From positions 310,001 through 374,000 of the forward strand of contig NZ_FNOH01000003.1 in the NCBI RefSeq assembly GCF_900106535.1: a stretch of 64,000 bases of DNA. Reading direction: 5' to 3'. This document shows, in pieces, positions 19,464 through 28,417 of this stretch; position 1 is the first letter of the stretch, and every line of letters begins with the position of its first letter. This DNA is from Myxococcus xanthus (GTDB taxonomy: Bacteria; Myxococcota; Myxococcia; Myxococcales; Myxococcaceae). A program made the translations under genes and the position numbers. Below the pieces are notes generated by a model, which was not told where the DNA came from, did no database searches, and worked only from the letters and a program-made list of their open reading frames with translations.

Positions 19464-22400
19464 TCAGTCCTGGCCCCGGGGGTTCCTTCCGCGCCGCTGG
19501 AGCGCCTGCCGGCGGGCCTCCGCGCGCGACTGGTGCTTCACGTCAGAGGTGGGCTCGGGGCGTGCCTCGGCCTGCAACCTGCGGGCGAGTTCGTGGATGG
19601 TGGGATGTTCGAAGAAGTGGGTGATGGGGACGTCCTGGCCCAGCGCCTCGCCCAGCCGCGAGCACGCGCGCACCGCGGACAGCGAGCTGCCGCCCAGGTC
19701 GTCGAAGAAGTGGGCATGCACGTCCACGGCGGGCAGCCCCAGGGCCTCCGCCCAGGCGCGCGCCACGGTCTCTTCCAGCGGCGTGCGAGGCTTGCCCGCT
19801 GGCGACACGGCGAGCGACGGCCGCGGCAGCGCCCGCACGTCCACCTTGCCCGTGGCCAGCAGCGGAAGCGCCTCCACCGGGACGATGTCGACCGGAATCA
19901 TGTGCTCGGGGAGCTGCTCGCGCAGGCGTGCCCGGAGCTCTCCCGGTGGAAGGATGTCTCCGGGCGGTGGCACGACGTACGCGACCAGCCGCGGCTCGCC
20001 ATCCACGGAAGGACGCCACGAGGTGACGTGGGCCTGGCGCATGCCGGCGAGTTCGCGCAGCGCCGTCTCCACCTCGCCCGGCTCGATGCGGAAGCCACGG
20101 ATCTTCAGTTGCGCGTCCGCGCGCCCCTGGAAGTCCAGCCGTCCATCCGCGCGGCGGCGGGCCATGTCGCCCGTGCGGTAGAGCCGGGCCCCGGGCTCGC
20201 CGCCGTGGGGGTCGGGGATGAAGCGCTCGGCCGTGAGATCCGGCCGGTCCAGATAGCCACGGGCCACCGACGGCCCGCCGACGTACAGCTCGCCCGCGAC
20301 TCCCACCGGAACCGGCTGGAGCGCCTCGTCGAGCACATAGGTGTCCACGTGGGGCATGGAACGCCCGATGTTCGGCGGCCCCACTTCATCCGGAGCGATG
20401 ACGCCCCAGGTCGCGCCCACCGTCACCTCGGTCGGGCCATAGCCGTTGTAGAAGGCGCGGCCTTCGGCGAAGCGGGCCACGAGGCTCGCCGGACACGCCT
20501 CCGCGGCCACCATGAACATCGACAGGTCCGGCAGCGGCCCCTCCGGAAGGAGCGCGGCGACAGGGGGAGGCAACGTCGCCGAGGTGATGCGCTGCTCGCG
20601 CAACATCCGGTACAACGCGTCACCCGCAGGGGGACCACCGGGTGACAGGTGCAGCGCGCCGCCCGAGGCCAGCGCCAGGAAGTAGTCCCACGCCGACATG
20701 TCGAACGCGGGCGAGGCGAACTGCAACACCCGCGAGCCGGGCCCGACAGGCAGGTCCGACACCATCGACTCGCACAGGTGCGCGGTGCCGCGGTACGGCA
20801 CCATCACGCCCTTGGGCTTGCCGGTGCTCCCGGACGTATAGGTGATGTAGGCCGCGCAGTCCGGAGGTGGCTCGCCGGCCTCCCACAGGGACATGTCCGG
20901 CATGTCGTCGCCTTCGCCGTGCGCCTCCCACGGCAGCAGCGTCACCCCTTCGGGCAACGCCAGGCGCTGCGCGTAGCGCTCCTGGGCCAGCAGCACGCGC
21001 GCGCCGCAGTCCGCCAGCGTCCACGCCACACGCGCGGGGGGATACGAAGGCTCCTGGGGCACCACCGTGCCCCCGGCCTTCAAGATCGCGAGGAAGGCGA
21101 CGACCTGCTCGGAGCTGCCGCGCTCCAGCAGCGTGCCAACACGAACCTCCGGCCCGACACCGTGGCGTCGCAGGCGCGCGGCGAGCCGGGCCACCCATGC
21201 CGCCACCTCACGATAGGACCAGCTCGACGCGCCCGCGACGAGCGCAGGCGCCTGCGGCGTCTTCGCGGCCCAGTCCTCGATTCGGTGAATGATGCCGGGC
21301 ACGAGCGCGCCCCGCGTGTCCTGTGTCCTCCGTCCCAGCGCCAGCAGTGTGCGGCGCTCGTCGGGAGCGAACAGGGGCAGGTCGCCCAGCGGCACCTCCG
21401 GCTGCGCCACGGCGGCATCCAGCAGCGCCCCCAGGTGGCGCGCCATCCGTTCGGCGGTCGCGGCGTCGAAGAGGTCGGCGCAGTACTCCAACCTCGCCAC
21501 GAAGGCCCCTTCCAGCTCCGTCATCATCAGCGCGAGGTCGAAGGCGGCGCCGGGATGGCTCAGCGGGACGGATTCGACCGTCAGGTCATCGCCCAGCCGG
21601 GCGCTCGCGCCCGAAGCCCCGACGGCGAACGCGCCCAGGAGCTCGTTCTCGGTACGGGGGGACTGCAAGGCGAACATCGTCTGGAAGATGGGCGCGCGCG
21701 ACGGGTCACGCCGCGACTGAAGCTGCTCGACGAGCCGCGTGAAGGGCAGATCCTGATGCTCCAGCACCTCCAGCACGGTGGTTCGAACCCGCGCCACCAG
21801 GCCAGAGAAGGACAGCGTGCGCGGCACCCGGGCGCGCAGGGCCACGGGGTTGACGAAGTAGCCCACCTGTCGCGACAGGTCCGCTCGCGGGCGGCCCGTG
21901 GTCGGCGTACCGACGATGAGGTCCTCCTGCCCCGAGTAGCGCCGCAGGAACGCCAGGTAACCGGCCAGCAGCACCATGAACGGCGTGGCGCCGTGCGTCC
22001 GCGCCAGGGCCTTGAGCCGCGTGGACGTCTCGCGCGGCAGACGGAAGGTCACCTGCGCCCCTCGGAACGACTGGAGCCTGGGTCGAGGGAACGACGTGGG
22101 CAGCTCCAACACGGGCAGCTCGCCCCCCAGGTGCTCACGCCACCAGGCCAGGAGCGCTTCGCCCTGCGCTCCCGTGGACCGCCGCGCCAACGACAGGAGG
22201 ATGGGAGCCACGGGTGGCGGCGGCGACAGGCCGGACGGCGTGCCTCGGACCTCGGCCGTGTAGAGCGCGCCCAGTTCCCCCGCGATGACCTCCAATGACC
22301 AGAAGTCCGTGACCAGGTGGTGCATGGCGAGCAGCAACACGTCCCCGCGTGGCGCACCGGTGTAGAGCCGGGCGCGCACCAGCGGGCCCCGCTCCATGTC

Positions 22401-24797
22401 GAAGGCCTCCCGCGCATCCGCATCGAGCCGCTCACGCAGCGCTTCATCCGTCCAGGTGGACGCCTCCACCCGCGCCAGCTCCGGCGGCGCGACGCAGGCT
22501 CTCCTCGCTGGCGCCCCCTGCACCTCGGGGAACGCGGACGACAACGCGGGGTGACGGGCAACGAGCACGGAGAACGCACGAGCAAGCGCTCCGGGGTCCA
22601 CTGGTGTGACGAAGCGCACCGCTTGGGACACGTGGTAGGCCTTGCTGCCCGGAGCCATGCGCTGGAGGAACCACAATGCCAGCTGGCCATCGGAAACGAA
22701 GGCCGCGGGGTCGCCGGGCATGACAGCCGGAGCCTCGGGCCGCGCCTCGGCGCCCTCGGTCCGGGCCCGCTCGACCCACCGCGCCAGTTCGCGGAGGCTC
22801 TGCCCCTGGAGCACCGCCGTGATGGGTGGAGACACGCCCCATGCCTCGTCCACGGCGTGCAACACCTCCAGCGCTCTCAGCGAGTCGAGCCCCTGGTGCG
22901 TCAGGGGCACATCCACGCTCAGCGCCGGTCCATTCGCGCCAAGCAGTGACGCCAGCCGGGACCGGAGCACCGCGAGCACGTCCGCCGCTTCGGGTGCCGC
23001 GTCAGGCTTGATGTCCAAGGACGCCGCCGCGGCGTCCTCCTTCCATCCGTGCACCTCGTCCAGCGTCCCCGCCAGGAATGCCTCACGCGTGGCGCGCCGC
23101 TGCACCTTGCCGCTCGACGTCTTCGGCAATGTCCCGGCGGTGATGAGCACCACGGCATGGACGGCCAGGCCATGCGCTTCGCCCAGCGCCGCGCGGATGC
23201 TCGCGACGACCTCGGCCGCCGCTTCCGGCGTGGCGACCTTCGCGGCGACCTCCTGCACGATGACCAGCCGCTCTTCGTCGCCAGCGTCCACCGCGAACGC
23301 GGCACCACACCCGGGACGCACGCCGGGATGGCAGCGATCCGCGGCGTGCTCCAGGTCCTGCGGGTAGTAGTTGAGGCCGCGCAACACAAGCACGTCCTTC
23401 AAGCGACCGGTGATGAAGACCTCGCCGCCGTCGATGACCGCCAGGTCTCCGGTACGCAAGTACGGGCCCTCCCCCGAGCCCGCCAGCCGGCCATGGAACG
23501 TGCGCTCCGTTTCGTCGGGGCGCTGCCAGTACCCGTCCGCCACGCTCGGACCGCGCACCCAGAGCTCGCCCACGCGGCCCGGCGCACATGGACGGCCGGT
23601 TTCCGGGTCCACCACCCGCACGTCCTGGCCGCCCAGCGCCTGCCCGCATCCCACCAGCGCCGTCGCTGGAGCATCCACCTCGGGCGCCCGCGCCTCGCCG
23701 CGCAGCAGGCCATCACGAGCGAAACGCCGCACCACCGGCACGGCCGAGCGCGTCCCTCCCGAGACGATCAGCGTTCCCTCCGCCAGCCCGTAACAAGGAT
23801 AGAAGGCCTCGCGCCGGAAGCCCGCCGGGGCGAACGCATCCACGAACCGATCCAACGTGTCCGCGCGTACGGGCTCCGCGCCGCTGAACGCCACCTCCAG
23901 CCTGCTCAGGTCCAGCGCCGCGCGCTGTTCGGGCGTGGTTTTGCGCACGCACAAGTCGAACGCGAAGTTGGGCGCGCCGCAGACCGTCGCACCGAAACGC
24001 GACATCGCCTCCAGCCACCGCAGCGGGCGATGGAGAAAGGACATGGGAGGCAGCAGCACCGACGGGATGTCGCGGTACAGCGCCTGGATGAGCCCTCCAA
24101 TCAGCCCCATGTCGTGATACGGCGGCAGCCAGAGGGCGGCCACCGGGTGGGGGCGGGTGTCGAAGCCCCGGGCAATCAACCACGAGTTGTGCAGCAGATG
24201 ACGGTGCCGCAGCACCACGCCTCGTGGCGTCCCCGTCGAGCCCGAGGTGTATTGCAGGAACGCCACCGAGTCGCCCCGCAGGACTGGCGCGCGCCAGGCC
24301 TCCGCTTCGTGCTGGAACACGGAGTCCGTGGCCAACCAGCGCAACGCCCGCAAGTCGGGCGCCCCTTGCGTGAGGGGCTCCACCATGTCCGCGATGCCGG
24401 AAGTCGTCAGCGCCACCCGGGCGCCACAGTCCGCCACCAGCGCCTGGAGCCTGGGCAAGGTGCGGCCCAGCCGCATCGGGTCCGGTGGATAGGCGGGCAC
24501 CGCCACCACGCCCGCGTAGAGACACGCCAGGAAACCCAACGTGTAGTCGCGGCCCGGCGGGTACAGCAGCAACGCGCGCTCACCGGGCGCCAGGTGTCGT
24601 TGTAGCAGCGCCGCCACCGCGCGAGCGCTCGCGTCCAACTCCGCGTAGGAGACAGCCTGCTCCCCCGCCTCGTCGAGAAACGTATAAATCCAGTCGTCTG
24701 GCTGCGCGGCGGCGCGAGCCCGACACATATCCACGAGGGTGACGTCCTCTGGGCAGACGAATTCGGAGGCGGGGTCGGCGCGGGTCGGAAGGTGCAT
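19464..24797 (-). CDS. Starter synthetase FAAL-ACP-C-A-PCP
   Basis: 1777 aa, first gene of the assembly line. Residues 1-585 are a fatty acyl-AMP ligase (YTSGSTGTPRG at 183-193, WLPPYHDMGLIGG at 223-235, YPCYGLAEG at 333-341). It should activate a free fatty acid and pass it to the ACP at 605-680 (Ser639 in GLDSL). The starter C domain spans 695-1150 with HHLVTDF at 826-832; the catalytic second His is kept but the usual DG is DF. The A domain spans 1170-1660 (TSGSTG 1321-1326, YRTGD 1540-1544, TGK 1649-1651), with approximate specificity residues DMWTMAGV that I cannot assign. The PCP has Ser1705 in LGGSS. This makes an N-acylated first residue, so the product is expected to be a lipopeptide. 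I see no strong ribosome site at this ATG. A long imperfect dyad lies about 105 bp upstream. Confidence 0.95.
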   Translation of the reverse strand: MHLPTRADPASEFVCPEDVTLVDMCRARAAAQPDDWIYTFLDEAGEQAVSYAELDASARAVAALLQRHLAPGERALLLYPPGRDYTLGFLACLYAGVVAVPAYPPDPMRLGRTLPRLQALVADCGARVALTTSGIADMVEPLTQGAPDLRALRWLATDSVFQHEAEAWRAPVLRGDSVAFLQYTSGSTGTPRGVVLRHRHLLHNSWLIARGFDTRPHPVAALWLPPYHDMGLIGGLIQALYRDIPSVLLPPMSFLHRPLRWLEAMSRFGATVCGAPNFAFDLCVRKTTPEQRAALDLSRLEVAFSGAEPVRADTLDRFVDAFAPAGFRREAFYPCYGLAEGTLIVSGGTRSAVPVVRRFARDGLLRGEARAPEVDAPATALVGCGQALGGQDVRVVDPETGRPCAPGRVGELWVRGPSVADGYWQRPDETERTFHGRLAGSGEGPYLRTGDLAVIDGGEVFITGRLKDVLVLRGLNYYPQDLEHAADRCHPGVRPGCGAAFAVDAGDEERLVIVQEVAAKVATPEAAAEVVASIRAALGEAHGLAVHAVVLITAGTLPKTSSGKVQRRATREAFLAGTLDEVHGWKEDAAAASLDIKPDAAPEAADVLAVLRSRLASLLGANGPALSVDVPLTHQGLDSLRALEVLHAVDEAWGVSPPITAVLQGQSLRELARWVERARTEGAEARPEAPAVMPGDPAAFVSDGQLALWFLQRMAPGSKAYHVSQAVRFVTPVDPGALARAFSVLVARHPALSSAFPEVQGAPARRACVAPPELARVEASTWTDEALRERLDADAREAFDMERGPLVRARLYTGAPRGDVLLLAMHHLVTDFWSLEVIAGELGALYTAEVRGTPSGLSPPPPVAPILLSLARRSTGAQGEALLAWWREHLGGELPVLELPTSFPRPRLQSFRGAQVTFRLPRETSTRLKALARTHGATPFMVLLAGYLAFLRRYSGQEDLIVGTPTTGRPRADLSRQVGYFVNPVALRARVPRTLSFSGLVARVRTTVLEVLEHQDLPFTRLVEQLQSRRDPSRAPIFQTMFALQSPRTENELLGAFAVGASGASARLGDDLTVESVPLSHPGAAFDLALMMTELEGAFVARLEYCADLFDAATAERMARHLGALLDAAVAQPEVPLGDLPLFAPDERRTLLALGRRTQDTRGALVPGIIHRIEDWAAKTPQAPALVAGASSWSYREVAAWVARLAARLRRHGVGPEVRVGTLLERGSSEQVVAFLAILKAGGTVVPQEPSYPPARVAWTLADCGARVLLAQERYAQRLALPEGVTLLPWEAHGEGDDMPDMSLWEAGEPPPDCAAYITYTSGSTGKPKGVMVPYRGTAHLCESMVSDLPVGPGSRVLQFASPAFDMSAWDYFLALASGGALHLSPGGPPAGDALYRMLREQRITSATLPPPVAALLPEGPLPDLSMFMVAAEACPASLVARFAEGRAFYNGYGPTEVTVGATWGVIAPDEVGPPNIGRSMPHVDTYVLDEALQPVPVGVAGELYVGGPSVARGYLDRPDLTAERFIPDPHGGEPGARLYRTGDMARRRADGRLDFQGRADAQLKIRGFRIEPGEVETALRELAGMRQAHVTSWRPSVDGEPRLVAYVVPPPGDILPPGELRARLREQLPEHMIPVDIVPVEALPLLATGKVDVRALPRPSLAVSPAGKPRTPLEETVARAWAEALGLPAVDVHAHFFDDLGGSSLSAVRACSRLGEALGQDVPITHFFEHPTIHELARRLQAEARPEPTSDVKHQSRAEARRQALQRRGRNPRGQD

Positions 24798-24902
24798 GTC
24801 GAGAGTCCCGAAGCACTGCCTGGAGGCACCGCCCGGAACGCCGCGTCACATCCCCTGCTGGAAGCACGAGGGGCACGCTCCGCATCGCTCCGAACAGCGC
24901 CC

Positions 24903-24935
24903 CTTGGATTCCGGCTCTTTCTACCGGATTCCAAG
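24903..24935. promoter_or_regulatory. Long inverted repeat between the synthetase operon and a divergent reductase gene
   Basis: Arms CTTGGATTCCGG (24903-24914) and CCGGATTCCAAG (24924-24935) are complementary at 11 of 12 positions around a 9-base spacer. The site lies in the 256-bp gap between two divergent starts (24797 and 25054), so it is not a terminator for either gene. Its symmetry and place fit an operator for the biosynthetic operon, the reductase gene, or both. No convincing sigma70 or sigma54 promoter was found beside it, and the regulator is unknown. Confidence 0.5.
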
Positions 24936-25053
24936 TAACCAGAAAAGGCCTGGTACGCGCGCGCCCCGGTCTTCCACGGTATGAGCCATGACACGCCCAG
25001 TGACACAACGAGGCGCGCCGCCATCCACGCTGAATGAATGAGGAACCAACGGA

Positions 25054-26034
25054 ATGAAATACACCAACCTCGGACGCACGGGTCTTCGTGTGTCTCGTCT
25101 CGGCCTGGGCTGCATGAGCTACGGCACGCCCAAGTGGCGCCCCTGGGTGCTGGATGAAGAAGCCGCGCAGCCGTTCTTCCGCCGGGCGGTGGAGCTGGGC
25201 ATCAACTTCTTCGACACCGCGGACATGTATTCACTGGGCGCGAGCGAGGAAATCACGGGCCGTGCCCTTCGCCGTTACGCGCGCATGGACGAGGTGGTGC
25301 TGGCCACCAAGGTCTACTTCCCCATGGGGGACGGGCAGAACATGCGGGGCCTGTCGCGCAAGCACATCGTCCAGGGCTGCGAGGCCAGCTTGAAGCGGCT
25401 GGGCGTGGAGGCCATCGACCTCTACCAGATTCACCGGATGGACCCGAACACGCCGCTGGAGGAGACGCTGGCCGCCCTGGACCAGCTCGTGCGCCAGGGC
25501 AAGGTGCGCTACCTGGGCGCGTCCTCCGCGTATGCGTGGCAGTTCGCGCGGGCGCTGGGAGTCGCGGACCTGCGCGGCTGGACGCGCTTCGTGTCCATGC
25601 AGGGCCACTACAACCTCGTCTATCGCGAGGAGGAGCGGGAGATGCTGCCCCTGTGCGAAGCCGAGGGCATTGGCGTCATCCCCTGGTCGCCGCTGGCTCG
25701 CGGCCTGCTCGCGGGCTCTCGCAAGTCGCTGAAGGACCGGGACGCCACCACGCGGGCGAAGTCGGACACGCTGTCACCCATGCTCTATGACCAGGCCAGT
25801 GACTGGGACGTGGCGGAAGCGAACCGGAGCGTCGCGGAGAAGCGCAACGTGCCTCCCGCGCAGACGGCCCTGGCCTGGCTCCTCTCGCGCCCCGCGGTGA
25901 CGGCGCCCATCATCGGCGCCACGAAGCTGGAGCACCTGGAGGATGCGGTGCGCGCGGTGGACCTCAAGCTGACCGCCGACGAAGTGAAGGCCTTGGAGGC
26001 CCCCTACCAGCCTCACGCCGTGCGTGGACTCTGA
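25054..26034 (+). CDS. Aldo/keto reductase
   Basis: 326 aa NADPH-dependent oxidoreductase of the aldo/keto reductase fold. The catalytic tetrad is visible: Asp54 and Tyr59 in FDTADMY, Lys86 in ATKVYF, His127 in YQIHRMD. The C-terminal PIIGATKLEHLEDA segment is the cofactor-binding signature of the YghZ/Tas-like branch. AGGA lies 9 bases before the ATG. The gene is divergent from the lipopeptide operon with a shared 256-bp intergenic region, so it could be a tailoring or accessory gene. Such reductases are also common as stand-alone stress genes and the substrate cannot be read from sequence. Confidence 0.93.
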   Translation: MKYTNLGRTGLRVSRLGLGCMSYGTPKWRPWVLDEEAAQPFFRRAVELGINFFDTADMYSLGASEEITGRALRRYARMDEVVLATKVYFPMGDGQNMRGLSRKHIVQGCEASLKRLGVEAIDLYQIHRMDPNTPLEETLAALDQLVRQGKVRYLGASSAYAWQFARALGVADLRGWTRFVSMQGHYNLVYREEEREMLPLCEAEGIGVIPWSPLARGLLAGSRKSLKDRDATTRAKSDTLSPMLYDQASDWDVAEANRSVAEKRNVPPAQTALAWLLSRPAVTAPIIGATKLEHLEDAVRAVDLKLTADEVKALEAPYQPHAVRGL

Positions 26035-26127
26035 GCGCACGGCCGCGTCGACGGGACGCTGACACAGGCGAACCTGTCACGGCGCAAGCCTCCTGCGCTC
26101 CGGCGAGATGCACCCGGGCCCGCGGCG

Positions 26128-27408
26128 TCATGGACCCTCCACGCGCCGGGCCCGCGCGTCCCCCGTGAGCCGCTGCCGCAGCCACGCCGCCGCCGACCGG
26201 AGATCCGCTTCGAAGTGGATGCGCGCCTCCGCCCGCGCCCGGCCTTCCGGAAGCCGAAGCACCGCTTCGGGGTCAAACGTGGCCATCCAGCCCTCCGCCC
26301 ACCGCGTGTCCAGCAGCTGCCCCCGGCTCAGGTGCATGCGAAACCCCACCCCCAAGAAGGCCTGCGCCGCCACGGGCCCCAGCGCGATGATCATCCGCGG
26401 GCGGACCTCCGCCACCACGCCCTCCAGCCCATGACGGCAGGTGCGCCCTTCCCCCCGCGCCGTCGGAGGGAGCACTCCGTGCCGCGAGCGGCATCCGTCC
26501 CCGCACGGCCGCACCACCCGGCGACTGGAACGCGTGAGCCCCGCGCGGCCCAACACGACCTCCAGGAGCGCTCCCGCGGAGCCCGCGAAAGGCGGCTCCG
26601 CGATGTCCACGGGTGAAGCCCCCACCAGCAGCAAGGACGCGCGCTCCGCGCCCGCCCGTGGATGCGAATGGGACGCCGCCAGTCCTACCCGGGCGCGTGC
26701 CCACTCCGGCAGCGCCCCGCCTTCCTCGAAGGTCAACCGCTCCCGGTCCCAATGCGCCCAGGTGTCTGGCGTGAACAGGCTCCAGGAGAAGGCCGGGAAG
26801 CGGCGCACGAGGAACGGCGCCACGTCCCGGACGATGAGATGTTCGGGCCGGTACCACGCGACATGGTGTTCGCGCCCGTCCCGCCACACCCGGCGGAAGC
26901 GCAAGGCCGCCATCAACGCCTGCGTGTCCCGCCGCACCGCCTGCTCCAGCCACCGCAGCCGCCACACGTCCGCGTCGTCGTGACACTCCAGCAGCGACGG
27001 CTCTCCATGGGTCAGCCGCCACAGCACGCGGTACAGCAGCGCCCAGCGCGCCGGCTCGCGGTGGCACACCACCTTCTGCGCCAGCCCCACGAAGTCCCGA
27101 GGCACCCCGGACGCCGCGCGCCCCCAGGCCTCCCAGCGCGCGGCCTCCAGCCACATGCCCTGGCGTCCACGCGTTTCCTCGAAGCGCACCCGCTCTGGAG
27201 GTTCGCCCCGCGCCAGCAGCCCCCGCGCCACCACCCGGAAGGACGCCAGGTCCGGCGCCACGAAGACCCGCGTCAGCCCACCGTCCCGGTGTCCGGCCGC
27301 GAGCCGTTCCCCCTGCACGCCCCGGACCTGCGACCACCGGGCACCGATGACAGGCCTCAACTCCTGATGGACGTCCATCCGGGCATTCCTACCTGCCCGG
27401 TCTGACAT
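26128..27408 (-). CDS. DUF4130 / uracil-DNA-glycosylase-superfamily fusion protein (UdgX-like, divergent)
   Basis: 426 aa. Residues about 45-240 match the DUF4130 module (FVGLAQKVVCHREPARWALLYRVLWRLTHGEPSLL; EHHVAWYRPEHLIVRDVAPFLVRRFP) that is normally fused to UdgX-type uracil-DNA glycosylases. Residues 255-420 keep the glycosylase fold (LLLVGASPVDIAEPPFAGSAG; RPRMIIALGPVAAQAFLG). Key parts are altered: the GEQPGD-like motif reads GASPVD, and the segment that should carry the KRRIH loop is a Cys/Arg-rich stretch (CGDGCRSRHG). The UdgX uracil-linking chemistry therefore may be lost. It could be a DNA-binding or repair relative. An alternative start is Met11 (27378). It is convergent with the aldo/keto reductase gene. 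Confidence 0.8.
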   Translation of the reverse strand: MSDRAGRNARMDVHQELRPVIGARWSQVRGVQGERLAAGHRDGGLTRVFVAPDLASFRVVARGLLARGEPPERVRFEETRGRQGMWLEAARWEAWGRAASGVPRDFVGLAQKVVCHREPARWALLYRVLWRLTHGEPSLLECHDDADVWRLRWLEQAVRRDTQALMAALRFRRVWRDGREHHVAWYRPEHLIVRDVAPFLVRRFPAFSWSLFTPDTWAHWDRERLTFEEGGALPEWARARVGLAASHSHPRAGAERASLLLVGASPVDIAEPPFAGSAGALLEVVLGRAGLTRSSRRVVRPCGDGCRSRHGVLPPTARGEGRTCRHGLEGVVAEVRPRMIIALGPVAAQAFLGVGFRMHLSRGQLLDTRWAEGWMATFDPEAVLRLPEGRARAEARIHFEADLRSAAAWLRQRLTGDARARRVEGP

Positions 27409-27448
27409 CCGCCGTCCCGCCCGTGACGTCCTGCCGGCCCCTGCCGGC

Positions 27449-28417
27449 TCACGGGTCGCGCGCCAGCGCGTCCACCTGTTCCTGGACCTTCACGGCGTCG
27501 GAGAAGAAGTCATCCAGGGGCTCGGTTCCCACCAGCCGGAAGACCGGCGGCAGCAGCGACCGGCGGAAGCCCAGCTCCGTGCTGAAGGACTCGTTGCCCA
27601 GCCATGCATCCGCCCGCGACAGCGCGCCAAACGACAGCGTGACGACGGCGATGACCCGGATGAGCCGCCCCGGCTCCCAGCGCGTCACGTAGCGCAGGTG
27701 CCAGTAGAGCCCCCAGGCCATCAGCGACAGGAAGGCGACGTGGTGGGCCCAGGCCAGGTTGCCGCTCACCCCCAGGCTGAAGCCCACCAGCGTGAGCAGC
27801 GGCTGGATGACGACGGAGCCCAGCAGCACCAGCGCGGCCACGGTGGCATGCGTGCGGTAGTGGAACTGGCGCCGGGCGATGCGGCTCGCCACCGACCAGC
27901 CACCCGCCCACAGGAAGGTGATGCCCAGCGGCACCACCAGCGCCACCGTCAGCTCCCCCCAGTCCGTGCGCCCGTAGTTGGCCAGGTAGCCTTCCAGCAG
28001 GCTGGCGCCCAGCAGGGCCTGCAGGGCCAGGGAGAAGTAGCGGGGCTGCTCGAACACGCGTGGCCTCGGCGCGGTGGGCGCCGCCGCCACGACGGTCTTC
28101 TCCACCGGGTGACCGCGCGCGCGGAAGCGCAGCACCGTGTCCCCCACCGACACGCGGATATCCGTGGCCAGCTCCAGCTCGGCCAACTGCGCCCAGGGCT
28201 CCACGCGGTAGGTACCGTTCTGGCTGCCCACGTCGCGCAGCACCAGCGTGCCGTCCTCGCGGCGCTCGATGCGCAGGTGCTCGGCGGAGACCTTCGGGTC
28301 ATCCAGGATGACGTCGTTGCCGTAACCCCGGCCGACGTTGACGGGGAAGCGCTCCAGGCGATGACGGGCCTGGACGGAGTCCCCTTCCAACACCTCCAGG
28401 AAGATTACTTCGTCCAC
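27449..28417 (-). CDS. FHA-domain integral membrane protein
   Basis: 322 aa with a GTG start that overlaps the end of the upstream protease gene by 13 bases, implying coupled translation. The N-terminal 100 residues form an FHA phosphothreonine-binding domain: GRGYGNDVILDDPKVSAEH and DVGSQNGTY hold the conserved Gly-Arg, Ser, His and Asn-Gly positions. Residues 125-285 contain about five hydrophobic membrane segments, followed by a cytoplasmic tail. This is an uncommon soluble-FHA/polytopic fusion. It probably docks phosphorylated kinase targets to the membrane or senses phosphorylation of its partner protease. Exact role unknown. Confidence 0.88.
   Translation of the reverse strand: MDEVIFLEVLEGDSVQARHRLERFPVNVGRGYGNDVILDDPKVSAEHLRIERREDGTLVLRDVGSQNGTYRVEPWAQLAELELATDIRVSVGDTVLRFRARGHPVEKTVVAAAPTAPRPRVFEQPRYFSLALQALLGASLLEGYLANYGRTDWGELTVALVVPLGITFLWAGGWSVASRIARRQFHYRTHATVAALVLLGSVVIQPLLTLVGFSLGVSGNLAWAHHVAFLSLMAWGLYWHLRYVTRWEPGRLIRVIAVVTLSFGALSRADAWLGNESFSTELGFRRSLLPPVFRLVGTEPLDDFFSDAVKVQEQVDALARDP

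Noticed and set aside
16862..19624. A 920-residue plus-strand frame over the KS-AT region
   Set aside because: It is a shadow of the hybrid synthetase: no protein-like pattern and biased toward His, Arg and Gln.
24798..25053. Possible TTGGAA -35 box inside the long dyad upstream of the synthetase operon
   Set aside because: No acceptable -10 box lies 16-18 bases away on the minus strand.
26064..26077. ACAGG-cgaa-CCTGT hairpin between the aldo/keto reductase and UDG-like genes
   Set aside because: The stem is only 5 bp with a mismatch next to it and no T-tract; too weak to call a terminator.
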